Of a stretch of 64,000 nt of DNA, positions 1 to 9,241 are shown one piece after another. Every line of letters starts with the position of its first letter. Within the stretch, counting starts at the first letter, position 1. A model generated the notes under the pieces. The model was not told where the DNA came from. It worked only from the letters and a program-made list of their open reading frames with translations, and searched no databases. The position numbers were made by a program, and so were the translations under genes. The stretch comes from Ktedonosporobacter rubrisoli (GTDB taxonomy: Bacteria > Chloroflexota > Ktedonobacteria > Ktedonobacterales > Ktedonobacteraceae). The stretch lies in contig NZ_CP035758.1 in the NCBI RefSeq assembly GCF_004208415.1, positions 6,014,001 through 6,078,000 on the forward strand. The letters are read 5' to 3'.

Positions 1-340
1 GCAGAAAACGTCCTTCTGACATGGGCTCCAATGGCGGCTCAGGAACTACGCATTGGAGCCAGCCTGGGCGCCAGCGTCAAACCTGCCACAACAGGCTATT
101 CTTCCTATAGGGAAGAATAACTGCAACGCCAATATCCGGCCCACTTCAAGAGCCCGATCACGCTGCTTGCCCGGCATCTCGGGCTCCTCCACAGCTTCTT
201 TTGTTCGAGCAGAGAAGGCCTATATGTGGCAACTTTCCAGAATTTTCTATGGTAATATTACCAGTATGCAACAGATGATAGCACTCTAGAATAGATTGCG
301 GAATGAAGTATGCTGAACCGCTTATTGGCAGGAGAAGGAA
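1..340. other. Left-edge intergenic region with one inverted repeat
   Basis: I see no convincing gene here. A perfect 10-bp inverted repeat (GGCTCCAATG at 24-33, its complement at 51-60) could be the terminator of a gene lying to the left, but no T-tract follows it. The 40 bases before the first gene include a purine-rich GGAGAAGGAA that serves as its ribosome binding site. Confidence 0.5.
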
Positions 341-847
341 ATGTTTCATCTCAACAGTCGCAGAAGCAAGACCATTGGAGCGCTTCTGGCCTGGCTGGTT
401 ATTGGCAGCCTCTGCTCACTGGCTATATTTATGTTGAGCCAGCATATGACCCTTGATACGAACATTCTCCCTGGTAGTTCAGTCATTGGTATCTTTTGCT
501 CTTTTATCGCTCTGGTAGAAGTGGTCATGGTCTTACGAGTTCTCTTGCTCACGCGGCGGAGCTGGTGGCACTTTCTCGCCTTGCTCCTGCCCCTGGCGCT
601 CATCGTCTCCTCTTTCACCATGGCAACAAGCTCTGTCCAGGAATATATCCTTTTGCAAGCCAGCGCAGCAGCATATAGCAACCTGCGAGAAATCTATGGA
701 CAAGCTATTGCGATGTGCTGGCTACAAATTTGGAGCGCGGTCACCGTCTATATCCTCTTGTGGTTCGCCGAGAAGAAGGTGTTACCACAGGTACCGCAGA
801 GGCCCGCGTGGGTTATTCAGCGCACGCGCCGCGACCTTATGCGCTAA
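341..847 (+). CDS. Small polytopic membrane protein of unknown function
   Basis: 168 residues. The ATG is closely preceded by GGAGAAGGAA, a good ribosome binding site. I do not recognise a family. Four hydrophobic segments are visible, roughly at residues 12-34, 48-70, 79-98 and 118-142, with a basic N-terminus (RRSKT) and a basic C-terminal tail rich in arginine, so both ends are probably cytoplasmic. There are no cysteine pairs, no catalytic motif and no signal cleavage site. It stands alone, convergent with meaB, with a shared hairpin between them. The call as a real gene rests on its start signal, hydrophobic periodicity and lack of a better overlapping frame; function is unknown. Confidence 0.6.
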   Translation: MFHLNSRRSKTIGALLAWLVIGSLCSLAIFMLSQHMTLDTNILPGSSVIGIFCSFIALVEVVMVLRVLLLTRRSWWHFLALLLPLALIVSSFTMATSSVQEYILLQASAAAYSNLREIYGQAIAMCWLQIWSAVTVYILLWFAEKKVLPQVPQRPAWVIQRTRRDLMR

Positions 848-924
848 GCCGCTTCCTCCTCATCCCACCTGGCGAGCAGAGCCAACCCACAGGAGCCCGG
901 AAATACATACGATCAGAAAGCTAA

Positions 925-958
925 CAGGAGTGTACCTGAACATGCCGGTTCACTCCTG
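925..958. terminator. Hairpin between convergent genes
   Basis: CAGGAGTG (925-932) pairs with CACTCCTG (951-958), and an inner GAAC/GTTC pairing extends it. It lies between the stop of the membrane protein and the stop of meaB, so it may end transcription from both sides. There is no strong T-tract on either flank, so efficiency is uncertain. Confidence 0.5.
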
Positions 959-973
959 CTCTCGGGCCAACTC

Positions 974-1939
974 TCAGGCCTCAGCCTGCGTATCTTTTAA
1001 ACCGATCCTTGCCTGTAGCTCTCTGGCCACAGTATAAGGATCGCGCTCGCGCCTGGTAATCTCGTCGATAAGCCCATCCCATTCTTCCTCGCCTACCTCA
1101 GCCTTTAAGGCATCCATCACGGCATGGACGATCAGCGTTTGCAGCTCGCTGCGTACCTGGCGCTGGGCCCGTTGCGTCCACATACCGCTCTCTTGCAGAT
1201 AGGCTTGATGCTGCTGAACGGCATCGGCCAACTGATCGACGCCCTGCTCCTTCATGGACGATGTTTTGATAATGGGAATGCGCCAGGACGCTTTGCGCCG
1301 TCCAGGATCAAGGCTGAGCAGCATAGCCAGCTCGGCCACCGTCTGATCGGCTCCGGGCTTATCCATCTTGCTGACCACAAAGATATCAGCAATTTCCAGA
1401 ATGCCCGCTTTGATGGCCTGGATATCATCGCCCATCCCGGGCGCAACGACCACAAGAACCGTCTGCGCGGTACGCATCACTTCTACTTCCGCCTGGCCCG
1501 TACCTACCGTCTCAATGATAATCGGATCGTAGCCGGCGGCATCCATAGCCCGCACGACGTCGCGGGTTGAAGCAGCCAGTCCGCCCAGGCTACCCCGGCT
1601 GGCCATGCTGCGAATAAACACATTGGGATCGCCGGCGAGCTCCATCATGCGAATGCGATCGCCAAGAATAGCCCCACCACTGAAAGGGCTGGTTGGATCA
1701 ACGGCCACGACTCCAACTTTATGTTCCCGCTTGCGTAGCTCGCGCACCAGCCGCGTCACAAGCGTACTCTTCCCGGCCCCAGGCGCACCCGTCACGCCAA
1801 TGATATGGGCTCGACCGGCGTGCTGATGCAGTTCTGCCAGCACAGGCCGAATCTGCGGAGCTTCACTTTCGATCAGGGTAACCATGCGTGCCAGAGCGCG
1901 GCGATCTCCATTGAGGAGGCGTTCAACTATGTTACGCAA
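974..1939 (-). CDS. meaB: Methylmalonyl-CoA mutase-associated GTPase MeaB (ArgK family)
   Basis: 321 residues, normal for the family. This SIMIBI-class P-loop GTPase guards and reloads the adenosylcobalamin cofactor of methylmalonyl-CoA mutase. The Walker A motif GAPGAGKST is near residue 52, followed by the family segments VDPTSPFSGGAILGDR and MASRGSLGGLA, the metal-binding ETVGTGQAEVEV, and the guanine-specificity signature as SKMDKPGAD. A helical C-terminal dimerisation tail follows. It starts 5 bp after the stop of the B12-binding subunit, so the two are almost certainly cotranscribed, consistent with a chaperone encoded beside its client. The large catalytic mutase subunit is not in this window. 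Function is well supported by family; the operon is inferred from spacing. Confidence 0.95.
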   Translation of the reverse strand: MRNIVERLLNGDRRALARMVTLIESEAPQIRPVLAELHQHAGRAHIIGVTGAPGAGKSTLVTRLVRELRKREHKVGVVAVDPTSPFSGGAILGDRIRMMELAGDPNVFIRSMASRGSLGGLAASTRDVVRAMDAAGYDPIIIETVGTGQAEVEVMRTAQTVLVVVAPGMGDDIQAIKAGILEIADIFVVSKMDKPGADQTVAELAMLLSLDPGRRKASWRIPIIKTSSMKEQGVDQLADAVQQHQAYLQESGMWTQRAQRQVRSELQTLIVHAVMDALKAEVGEEEWDGLIDEITRRERDPYTVARELQARIGLKDTQAEA

Positions 1940-1944
1940 GTCAC

Positions 1945-2367
<423 letters not shown>

Positions 2368-2507
2368 AAAATTTGACTCCTTTGTCAACAAGCTTAGTAA
2401 CAGTCGCCGACAGCCTTGCCTTATGAGCTGCCGCCGGCAACAGATAGGATAGCTGAGCCAGATACGGAAAACAGGGCCGGCGACGATTGCGCGTCCACCT
2501 ACTCCAC

Positions 2508-4124
2508 TCATCCAACGCTAAAAGATAAGGATGATAGGCGCAATCGCCCCTCTTCGAGCGCAGTAGCGTAAAGCTTACAAATATCCCGCTCCTGTTCTTC
2601 ATATATTTCCTGTTCCTTCAATTCTACAACGGCGGTCTCTGGGCTGCAAGCGTGCATCAATAACTTTGCCCGTTTGCTAACCTGGAGGCGAAGCTCTCTA
2701 TTCGTCATAGGAATAGGTAACTGTGCTAATACATGTTGTTCGATTTGTGGTTGTACCCATTTATAGGCGGTGGAGAGCACATAGACATATTCGCGCAACA
2801 GGCGCGAGTTGAGCAGCGCAAGCAAGAAATAGAGCTCATCCAGCGCGTTCGCAGCCGCCAGGCGCAAGTTGAGCAGATAGAGGGTTTGCAAGACGATATG
2901 CCCCTGCAAATCTAGTGTGGCCTGCAAGCGTCCCGTGCTCTTCACAATCAACAATTTTGGGGAAAGATAGCGCTCCAACGGCTTGACGACTCTCTCGCGA
3001 GCAATCCAGCATTGCCCAACAGGAATCTCATAGGGCCGAACGTCTACGCCACCGCGCAAGACCGGATACTCTTTGTGTCGATTGCTAAGTTTGTGCTGTA
3101 GCACCGGACTACCCTTGCCCAGCTCTTCACCGCGCCGAACTGAGACAAGTTCGCTCAAAGGTTGCAGGCTGGCGGGCCGGCCAGTATTTGCGGCTAAACA
3201 GAAATCAGTATGCAAACGATGTACTAGCTCGTCGGTCCTATCGCTCAGAAGATAGCGCAGCTCTGCCGCCGGTTGAATTGATAGAAAAGCTTGCGAAACC
3301 TGCCCTTGCTTCTGCATCGCGGCCGCATCTTTTGGCTCTGCAGCATAGGAGGATTGCCCGCGTATCCAGGCAATTTGATGAGTCCGGGCCGGAGCACGCT
3401 TCTGGGCAATTAAAACTGTAGCGCCAACGTATGCAGCAAAGACACCGGAGAGATGCCAGAGATGATGCACTGTCGTCTCTTTCAGCAAGCGCTGACGGGC
3501 CAGCGTCGCATTCGTGCGCGCAAGGACCGGATCTGGTAGCACAAGCCCGATCCAGCCATCAGGGCGGACAGTCTGCAAGGCAAGTTCGAGAAAGAGGAGA
3601 TAGCTATCGGCCTGTCCCTTTTTATGCGTGGAACGATAAATGCTTAAATCGTTGTTTTTAGCAGCTAGATAAGGTGGATTGGCAAGAAAAAGATCTACAG
3701 TCTCGCCCTGCTCCCAGGGAAAGGCCAGGCCATCGGCTTGATGGATATGGAAATGCTGCTTACGTACAGGTATGGAGCTCTGCATCAGAGCCATACGCAC
3801 TTGTGTCTCGGCCAGGAAACAGGCAATCGGATCGGTATCAAAACCCCATATGTTCCGTTGCACGCTTCTCAATAATACACGCTGGCCCGTACCTCGCTGC
3901 TCTCTAGAAGCCGCGAGGCGACGAGTGACGGCGCCAAGAAAATTTCCACTCCCGCAGGCCGGGTCAAGGACACGTATACATGAGAGATCTCTATCAGGTA
4001 GATAGCCACAAGCATCCAGGATCTGTTCAACCAGCTGTGGAGGCGTCGAGAAATGCCCACGCACTTTGCGCTCTCCTGGCGATAAACTGGCTTCATACCA
4101 ATTCAGGATGTCAATTTGTATCAT
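2508..4124 (-). CDS. N6-adenine DNA methyltransferase (TaqI/Eco57I-like)
   Basis: 538 residues. The SAM-binding motif I is VLDPACGSGNFL near residue 50, and the catalytic motif IV is NPPY near residue 131 (preceded by DLFLA), which together define an amino-methyltransferase acting on adenine N6. The C-terminal half (about 320-510) has the layout of a TaqI-like target-recognition domain: YPVLRGGVDVRPYEI, then KLLIVKSTGR, then LLALLNSRLLREYV. No nuclease motif or restriction partner is seen, so it looks like a solitary methylase or the modification half of a broken system. It starts 9 bp after the rnc stop, so it shares that transcript. The 140-bp gap to the B12 subunit gene may hold a separate promoter. 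Recognition sequence cannot be predicted. Confidence 0.88.
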   Translation of the reverse strand: MIQIDILNWYEASLSPGERKVRGHFSTPPQLVEQILDACGYLPDRDLSCIRVLDPACGSGNFLGAVTRRLAASREQRGTGQRVLLRSVQRNIWGFDTDPIACFLAETQVRMALMQSSIPVRKQHFHIHQADGLAFPWEQGETVDLFLANPPYLAAKNNDLSIYRSTHKKGQADSYLLFLELALQTVRPDGWIGLVLPDPVLARTNATLARQRLLKETTVHHLWHLSGVFAAYVGATVLIAQKRAPARTHQIAWIRGQSSYAAEPKDAAAMQKQGQVSQAFLSIQPAAELRYLLSDRTDELVHRLHTDFCLAANTGRPASLQPLSELVSVRRGEELGKGSPVLQHKLSNRHKEYPVLRGGVDVRPYEIPVGQCWIARERVVKPLERYLSPKLLIVKSTGRLQATLDLQGHIVLQTLYLLNLRLAAANALDELYFLLALLNSRLLREYVYVLSTAYKWVQPQIEQHVLAQLPIPMTNRELRLQVSKRAKLLMHACSPETAVVELKEQEIYEEQERDICKLYATALEEGRLRLSSLSFSVG

Positions 4125-4133
4125 TCACCGCGC

Positions 4134-4850
4134 TCAAGACCCATCTTTCTCGTGCATAAGCTCTAGAGCCTCGCGAGCCGCCAGGCGACCCGCTTCCTTA
4201 ATACTTGATGCCTGGCCTATTCCCAACAGAACGTCTTGTTCAAATACTCCTACCAGAAAGACACGATCGTTATTGCTGCCCCCCTGTTCCAGCACCTTAT
4301 AGCGCGGCAAACAACCCGAACGCTGCAGCACGATCTTCTGCAAGCGCCCTTTGGGGTTGGCATCGAGCGTTTGCTGGCTGAGTGGCAGAACGACGGGCAG
4401 AATAATACGCGCGACGAACTCGCGGGCGGCCTCTGCTCCCTGGTCGATATGAATAGCCCCAACCAGAGCTTCCAACACATCGGCGCAGAGGGAATCACGC
4501 GAGCGCTCATTAAAGGTGCGCAGATTGGCAACATCAACGCGAATGTGAGGGAAGAGCCCGAGCTGCTGACCAATCTTAGCAAAGACACGACGACTGACAA
4601 CCTCGGACTTCAGTGCTGTCATCTCACCTTCAGTGGCATCGGGGAAGGTACGATAAATATACTCCACGACATGCGCACTGATAATCGCATCACCCAGGAA
4701 TTCGAGCGTATCATAGGAATCATGCACCGCTGTTGTCGAGCAGCATGAGTGATGAGTGATTGCCCGACGTAATAAAGAATGATCACGAAATGTGACCTGG
4801 AGCATTTTTTCTAATGCTATGAGGTTATCATCGATATCCATGTCTCCCAT
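4134..4850 (-). CDS. rnc: Ribonuclease III, divergent
   Basis: 238 residues: an RNase III nuclease domain (about 10-155) then a double-stranded RNA-binding domain (about 165-235, PKGRLQKIV to SIKEAGRLAAREAL). The signature is TLEFLGDAII and the second acidic pair is ADVLEALVGAI, giving the metal ligands equivalent to E. coli E41, D45, D114 and E117. At the position of E. coli E38 this protein has aspartate (YDTLEF in place of the usual NERLEF), an unusual but conservative change. It would process rRNA precursors and double-stranded RNA in the cytoplasm. The first ATG has no strong ribosome binding site; a second ATG three codons on is preceded by GGGAG. The methylase gene follows 9 bp downstream. 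Confidence 0.9.
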   Translation of the reverse strand: MGDMDIDDNLIALEKMLQVTFRDHSLLRRAITHHSCCSTTAVHDSYDTLEFLGDAIISAHVVEYIYRTFPDATEGEMTALKSEVVSRRVFAKIGQQLGLFPHIRVDVANLRTFNERSRDSLCADVLEALVGAIHIDQGAEAAREFVARIILPVVLPLSQQTLDANPKGRLQKIVLQRSGCLPRYKVLEQGGSNNDRVFLVGVFEQDVLLGIGQASSIKEAGRLAAREALELMHEKDGS

Positions 4851-5252
4851 AATTCTTTATTATATCATCCCCATGGTTGAGATGACATAGCAAGCTCAGG
4901 ACTTTTCTATTTCTGGTTTTCTGCTGTCTGAAGGCGTCAGGATAGAGGGAAAAAAGTTAGCTATTTAGATATGCAAGTATACTTGAATTAAAGGCCACCC
5001 AGTGCAAATATGTCTGAGTGGCCTTCTCATGTAAGGATATCAAAAATTGAAAAATGCTATTTTCTTCTATGCATATCGAACTACAGATGATGGATTTAGT
5101 TTATAATGAAGGGAACGAAACATATGTTCGTCATTGCAAGAAGGGCTGCACGCTCAACCCGGTTTGCAGTGCATAAAAATACTATATGCTTTCCCTCTAG
5201 GGGTAAATCGCCTATAGTAGCAAGGAATTTACGTCTTTGTGGGAGTTAGGTA
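4851..5252. other. AT-rich divergent intergenic region with a hairpin
   Basis: About 400 bp between the divergent rnc and DUF488 genes. AAGGCCAC at 4991-4998 and GTGGCCTT at 5018-5025 form a perfect 8-bp stem, extended across one mismatch by CAG/CTG. No T-run follows on the plus strand. On the minus strand the stem is followed by TTAATT. It may be a remnant terminator or an operator. No further gene is supported here. Confidence 0.5.
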
Positions 5253-6221
5253 ATGTATTATCGGCGAAAGATTTTATTGGCCTTACTAGAAGCCTATGGT
5301 GGTTTCTTAACGAAAATAGACTGCCAGAAGCTAGTTCTTCTGTTTTGTCAACGCAGAGGAAAAAATTACTATGACTTCTTCCCCCATACCTCTGGCAACT
5401 TTAGCTTGATCCTGGCTCAAGACAAAAGCAGGCTCACAGCTTTAGGCCTGTTAACAGAGCATAGAGATTTTCAACTAAAAGATAACCCCTCTTATTTTGC
5501 CCAGCTTGAGCCGCAAGATCGTACGGTTTTGCGCTCCCTGATGGCAGAAATTGGTAACATACGAGGGGATGAGCTAATTCACAAAGTTTATTTAGAATTA
5601 CCACACTACGTATCTCGCAGCCAGTTAGCTACACGCATATTAACGGAACATGAGTATGAGCAAATAAGCCGCACCTGGAAGCATGATCACACGCCCTGTT
5701 TATTTACTATTGGATATGAAGGATTATCTCTAGATGCCTATCTCGACCTGCTCATATCCCATGACATTGCTACGCTTGTCGATGTTCGCAAAAATCCCAT
5801 CTCTATGAAATACGGTTTCTCTAAGAAGAGACTGGCTGATTATACCCAGTTTGCAGGCATCGACTATATTCATATTCCAGACTTAGGCATAGCCTCTAAT
5901 TTAAGGCAACAACTAAACGATCCCGCCGACTACCAGAACTTATTTGCTTTCTATTCTTCACACATCTTGCCCGCTCACGCGCAGGCTCTTGAGCAACTGA
6001 AACAGATTGTATTTAATAAGGGGCGCGTGGCTATAACCTGCTTTGAGGCAGACCATCATTTTTGTCATCGGCACAAAATAACAGAATACTTAGAAACCGA
6101 TCCTGGCTTTAACATACCAATTTCCCACTTACACAAGCATGAAGCATATATTACAATTATTTCATCTTCACCACCTAGCAATGGATTTTGGGAACAAAAA
6201 GCATTATATTCGTCTATATAA
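5253..6221 (+). CDS. Panacea-like/DUF488 fusion protein
   Basis: 322 residues; the ATG is preceded by GGGAGTTAGG. Residues about 1-100 resemble the Panacea (DUF4065) fold: a short helix, the QKLVLLFCQ helix, YYDFFPHTSGNFS, then a 'dk.rLt.lGLL' helix. Panacea domains are known antitoxin modules in PanAT toxin-antitoxin pairs; my match is by eye. Residues about 148-300 are DUF488: FTIGYEG, VDVRKNPIS, then CFEADHHFCHRH with its clustered Cys and His residues. DUF488 has no firmly established activity. The gene is AT-rich compared with its surroundings, which suggests horizontal acquisition. The next gene begins within or 30 bp after the stop, so the two form one transcription unit. Domain calls are moderately sure; function is unknown. 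Confidence 0.8.
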   Translation: MYYRRKILLALLEAYGGFLTKIDCQKLVLLFCQRRGKNYYDFFPHTSGNFSLILAQDKSRLTALGLLTEHRDFQLKDNPSYFAQLEPQDRTVLRSLMAEIGNIRGDELIHKVYLELPHYVSRSQLATRILTEHEYEQISRTWKHDHTPCLFTIGYEGLSLDAYLDLLISHDIATLVDVRKNPISMKYGFSKKRLADYTQFAGIDYIHIPDLGIASNLRQQLNDPADYQNLFAFYSSHILPAHAQALEQLKQIVFNKGRVAITCFEADHHFCHRHKITEYLETDPGFNIPISHLHKHEAYITIISSSPPSNGFWEQKALYSSI

Positions 6222-6250
6222 TGTTTTTCTCTAGTTCCTGGAGGTGGAGA

Positions 6251-7156
6251 GTGTACTTACCTGATGAGATACCAGACGCTAAGGTTCTAATTACTGTTAA
6301 AACTTACCCTTTGCCTTCCAGTAAGTATGAAGAGCTAGTATGTACGGCTGGTTTTTTGAATAATGGTAAGTGGATTCGAATATATCCCATACCATTCAGG
6401 ACACTATCTTATGAAAGTCAATACTCGAAGTATCATTGGATAACGCTTGATTTAGTACGTAACACCAGTGACTTTCGGCCAGAGAGTTACCGACCCAAAC
6501 ATGGTATTGAAAATATCAGGATCGGCCCAAAGATCGAAACAGGCAAAAATAGGGATTGGGCAGAACGTAAGCAATATGCCTTAAACGAGATTTTTTACTC
6601 AATGGATGATATCATCCAGCTAGCCAAAGGTAATGAACGAAAATCGCTGGCTACACTTAAGCCTCGCGAAATTGTTGATTTCGTCATAGAGCCGGATGAA
6701 CGCGATTGGAAGCCGGAATGGCGAGATCAGTTGCTTCAATATAATCTGTTCGATCTTGATGAGCAAGGCCAAGGAAAACTCCGCCAGGTTATACCTAAGC
6801 TCCCCTACAAATACTTCTACAAACTCTTGTCTAAGGGAGATAAGAAACCACGAAAGATGATGGTCGAAGATTGGGAGTTAGGAGCTCTCTATTGGAATTG
6901 CTATCGCCGTCATGGAAAGGATGAAGCAAAGGCTAACGAACTCGTCAAGAAAAAATACCTCGATGAATTTTGCACCAAGGATTTACATCTCTTTGTTGGA
7001 ACTACAAAGCAGTTTCACCTCATTTCACAAAACCCATTTGTCATTGTTGGAGTGTTTCCTCCACCCAAATTACAAACTCGCGATATAAAGCAAGCCGGAT
7101 CAAGCAGTTTTACAGCAGAAGGAGTGCAGCAAAAACCTCTCTTCGAGTTTGACTGA
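6251..7156 (+). CDS. Conserved partner of the DUF488 protein, unknown function
   Basis: 301 residues from the GTG at 6251, which has GGAGG six bases upstream. An ATG at 6221 overlaps the previous stop as TAATG and is an alternative without a ribosome binding site. I recognise this as the protein that tends to follow Panacea-like DUF488 genes, from memory and unchecked, but no function is known to me. Visible features are an N-terminal beta segment (KVLITVKTYPLPS), aromatic- and charge-rich blocks (WIRIYPIPFR, SDFRPESYRP), a basic middle (PYKYFYKLLSKGDKKPRK), the strongly conserved-looking MVEDWELGALYWNC, and a C-terminal FVGTTKQFH plus PFVIVGVFPPP. There are no membrane segments or signal peptide. 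The charge pattern would suit nucleic-acid contact, which is inference. The AT-rich composition matches its partner. Confidence 0.75.
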   Translation: MYLPDEIPDAKVLITVKTYPLPSSKYEELVCTAGFLNNGKWIRIYPIPFRTLSYESQYSKYHWITLDLVRNTSDFRPESYRPKHGIENIRIGPKIETGKNRDWAERKQYALNEIFYSMDDIIQLAKGNERKSLATLKPREIVDFVIEPDERDWKPEWRDQLLQYNLFDLDEQGQGKLRQVIPKLPYKYFYKLLSKGDKKPRKMMVEDWELGALYWNCYRRHGKDEAKANELVKKKYLDEFCTKDLHLFVGTTKQFHLISQNPFVIVGVFPPPKLQTRDIKQAGSSSFTAEGVQQKPLFEFD

Positions 7157-7223
7157 ACAAAGACAAAAAGGAGCGATCAGGGTTCCTACATTTTCATTTT
7201 GTCATTTCAAGTCAGGCAAACTC

Positions 7224-7919
7224 TCATAGGAGGCCCTGCTCGCGAGCGTAGATGGCCGCCTGGGTTCGATCCCGCAGGCCCAGCCGGCTGAGGATGCTTG
7301 AGATATGATTCTTCACTGTACCCTCACTGATAACCAGGCCCTGGGCTATCTCGCGATTCGTCGCGCCGCGAGCAATCAAGCGCAATACCTCTATTTCTCG
7401 CTCGGTTAAATCAAGCGTGCGCGCCCTATCCGCAGCAGTGCCCGCTGCTGCGGTCTGCGCCTGACTTGCCTGGGGTCGAGTCAATGAAGCCACCACTTTT
7501 CCGGCTACCGTAGGATCAAATTGATAGATATTCGTATGCACGGCCTGAATAGCTTTGGCCAGGTCGGGAGACGGAATATTTTTGAGCAGATAGCCGCTTG
7601 CCCCAGCGCGCAGAGCATCAACAATATACTCCTCGTCATCAAAAGTAGTAAGCATCAAGACTCGGCAGGCGGGCAGCTGTCTGCATATCTGCACAGTTGC
7701 CTCAACCCCATCCATATGGGGCATGCGTACATCCATTAATATGACATCGGGCTGCAGCGCTAATGCCTGCTCAAGCGCTTCCTGGCCATCAGCAGCGGCG
7801 CCAACCACTTCTATACCATCTTGAATGCTGAGCAGCGAAGCAATGCCATCGCGCATAAGACGTTGATCATCTACAACCAGAACGCGTATAGGAGCGGGTT
7901 GCGCAGCAGAATCTAGCAT
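7224..7919 (-). CDS. NarL/LuxR-family response regulator
   Basis: 231 residues from the ATG at 7919, which has GAGG seven bases upstream; a GTG at 7940 overlaps the kinase TGA but has no ribosome binding site. The receiver domain (about 11-130) has the acidic pair in LVVDD, phospho-acceptor D63 in VILMDVRMPH, the switch threonine in MLTTFDD and the lysine in YLLKNIPS. The C-terminal LuxR-type helix-turn-helix (about 165-228) reads LTEREIEVLRLIARGATNREIA then EGTVKNHISSILSRL. It would be phosphorylated by the kinase encoded immediately upstream and act as a DNA-binding regulator. Targets are not known; a palindrome at 9351-9368 is one candidate site. Confidence 0.93.
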   Translation of the reverse strand: MLDSAAQPAPIRVLVVDDQRLMRDGIASLLSIQDGIEVVGAAADGQEALEQALALQPDVILMDVRMPHMDGVEATVQICRQLPACRVLMLTTFDDEEYIVDALRAGASGYLLKNIPSPDLAKAIQAVHTNIYQFDPTVAGKVVASLTRPQASQAQTAAAGTAADRARTLDLTEREIEVLRLIARGATNREIAQGLVISEGTVKNHISSILSRLGLRDRTQAAIYAREQGLL

Positions 7920-7936
7920 AGCCTTACCTCGGCAGA

Positions 7937-9241
7937 TCACTTGGCGACAATGTGCAGCGGATCGTTAGGGATGATGACGCTCAGGCTTGTGCCCTGGCCG
8001 GGCTTGCTCTCTATTTGCAAGCCCCCGCCAATCAGCTCAAGGCGTTCCTGAATGCCGAGCAATCCATACCCTCCCTCACGTTCCGCACGATTATAGCGCA
8101 AGTGCATGGGATCAAAGCCACGGCCATTATCGCTAATCACAAGTTTAGCGTTCTGCAGCGAAAAATGCACAGCGATTTCGGCACGCGTAGCTTTAGCATG
8201 TTTCTGCATGTTCGTCAGACCCTCCTGGACCGCGCGATAGAGCGCCATTAAGCGCTGAGCCGAAAAGTCTTCAGCTTTTCCCATGATCTTAAGCTCAACT
8301 CGACAATGCTCGCTGGAGACATGATCAACAAGTTCTTGCAGAGCAATATTAAACGCTGGCAATTGCGGAGAGGTCCGCAGAGCGCTTACCGAGTGTCGCA
8401 CGTCCTGCAAGGCTTCAGTGGCCAGGCGCCTGGCATCGTTGATGGCCTGATCGGCTTCATCTGGCCGCTTAGCCCGAAAGGCTTGCGCCTTCTCAAGCTG
8501 CACATTGATCACAGTTAAGTAATGGCCAAGCGTATCATGAATCTCGCGGGCCATCCGATTGCGCTCGCGGGTAGCCGCCAGCTCGGCTGCCTGCTCCGAG
8601 TAGACTTTGAGCTGCTGATGAGAGTTCTCTAGCTCGCTTAGCAATTGCTCGGTACATTCACGGCTTATCTGCTCTTTACGCATAGCATGAGCCATAGTTA
8701 AAGCAAAGATCAGACCCAGGCTAAAAGCCACAAAATAATGCACCTCTTCAAGATCATATAACCAGGCCCAACCGTGTAGAGAACGCTGTGCAAGATAGGC
8801 GATCCAGGCCAGAGCCGCCAACCAATAACAGGCTGGCCCCTTAAAATAACATCTGGCCAGAAAAGGGATTATGAGATAGAGAAAGGGGGAAAAAGCAAAA
8901 TGCTCAATACAGGATATCACGCCAATAATGCCAATTCTTACAGCCAGCAGCAGGCTCGCCGGCAGCGGTGGGGGAATCTCGCCATAGAAGCGACACTCTA
9001 AGCGCTCTATGCTCAACAAAGCCGCGATACAGCCGATCATTAATCCCACATGCCAGAGAGGGTCACGCATACCACGATAGCAGAAGCTATAAAAATAAGG
9101 TATGAGGACACCTATATAGAGACTTGTCGAAACGAGATCGATGGGTTTCGGCAAAAGCCACCATGTCCAACGGTCTACAGATTGGGATTGCTGGCGCTCT
9201 AGCGCCATAGTTCCCAGCGTGGTAACTTCCTTTGTGCTCAT
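7937..9241 (-). CDS. Membrane sensor histidine kinase, HisKA_3 (NarX/DesK type)
   Basis: 434 residues. The N-terminal half carries about six hydrophobic segments between residues 40 and 185 with short loops, so the signal is probably read within or near the membrane, as in DesK or LiaS, and not by a large external domain. A coiled-coil linker leads to the HisKA_3 box MAREIHDTLGHYL, with the phospho-accepting histidine near residue 235. The HATPase domain has an N-box-like YRAVQEGLTNMQKHA, ISDNGRGFDP and GGYGLLGIQERL. It overlaps the regulator frame, so the pair is translationally coupled. The stimulus is unknown; lipid or envelope state would fit the topology, which is inference. Confidence 0.92.
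   Translation of the reverse strand: MSTKEVTTLGTMALERQQSQSVDRWTWWLLPKPIDLVSTSLYIGVLIPYFYSFCYRGMRDPLWHVGLMIGCIAALLSIERLECRFYGEIPPPLPASLLLAVRIGIIGVISCIEHFAFSPFLYLIIPFLARCYFKGPACYWLAALAWIAYLAQRSLHGWAWLYDLEEVHYFVAFSLGLIFALTMAHAMRKEQISRECTEQLLSELENSHQQLKVYSEQAAELAATRERNRMAREIHDTLGHYLTVINVQLEKAQAFRAKRPDEADQAINDARRLATEALQDVRHSVSALRTSPQLPAFNIALQELVDHVSSEHCRVELKIMGKAEDFSAQRLMALYRAVQEGLTNMQKHAKATRAEIAVHFSLQNAKLVISDNGRGFDPMHLRYNRAEREGGYGLLGIQERLELIGGGLQIESKPGQGTSLSVIIPNDPLHIVAK

Noticed and set aside
1..340. Partial gene at the left edge
   Set aside because: No frame shows family features or a start signal; only a short inverted repeat is supported.
2368..2511. 48-codon extension of the B12-binding subunit
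   Set aside because: No start signal, Cys/Arg-rich non-family sequence, and it overlaps the methylase stop; ATG 2367 has AAAGGAGT.
5106..5248. Plus-strand 47-codon frame starting MKGTKHMFVIARRAARS
   Set aside because: No ribosome binding site, no conserved-looking composition, lies in the DUF488 promoter region.
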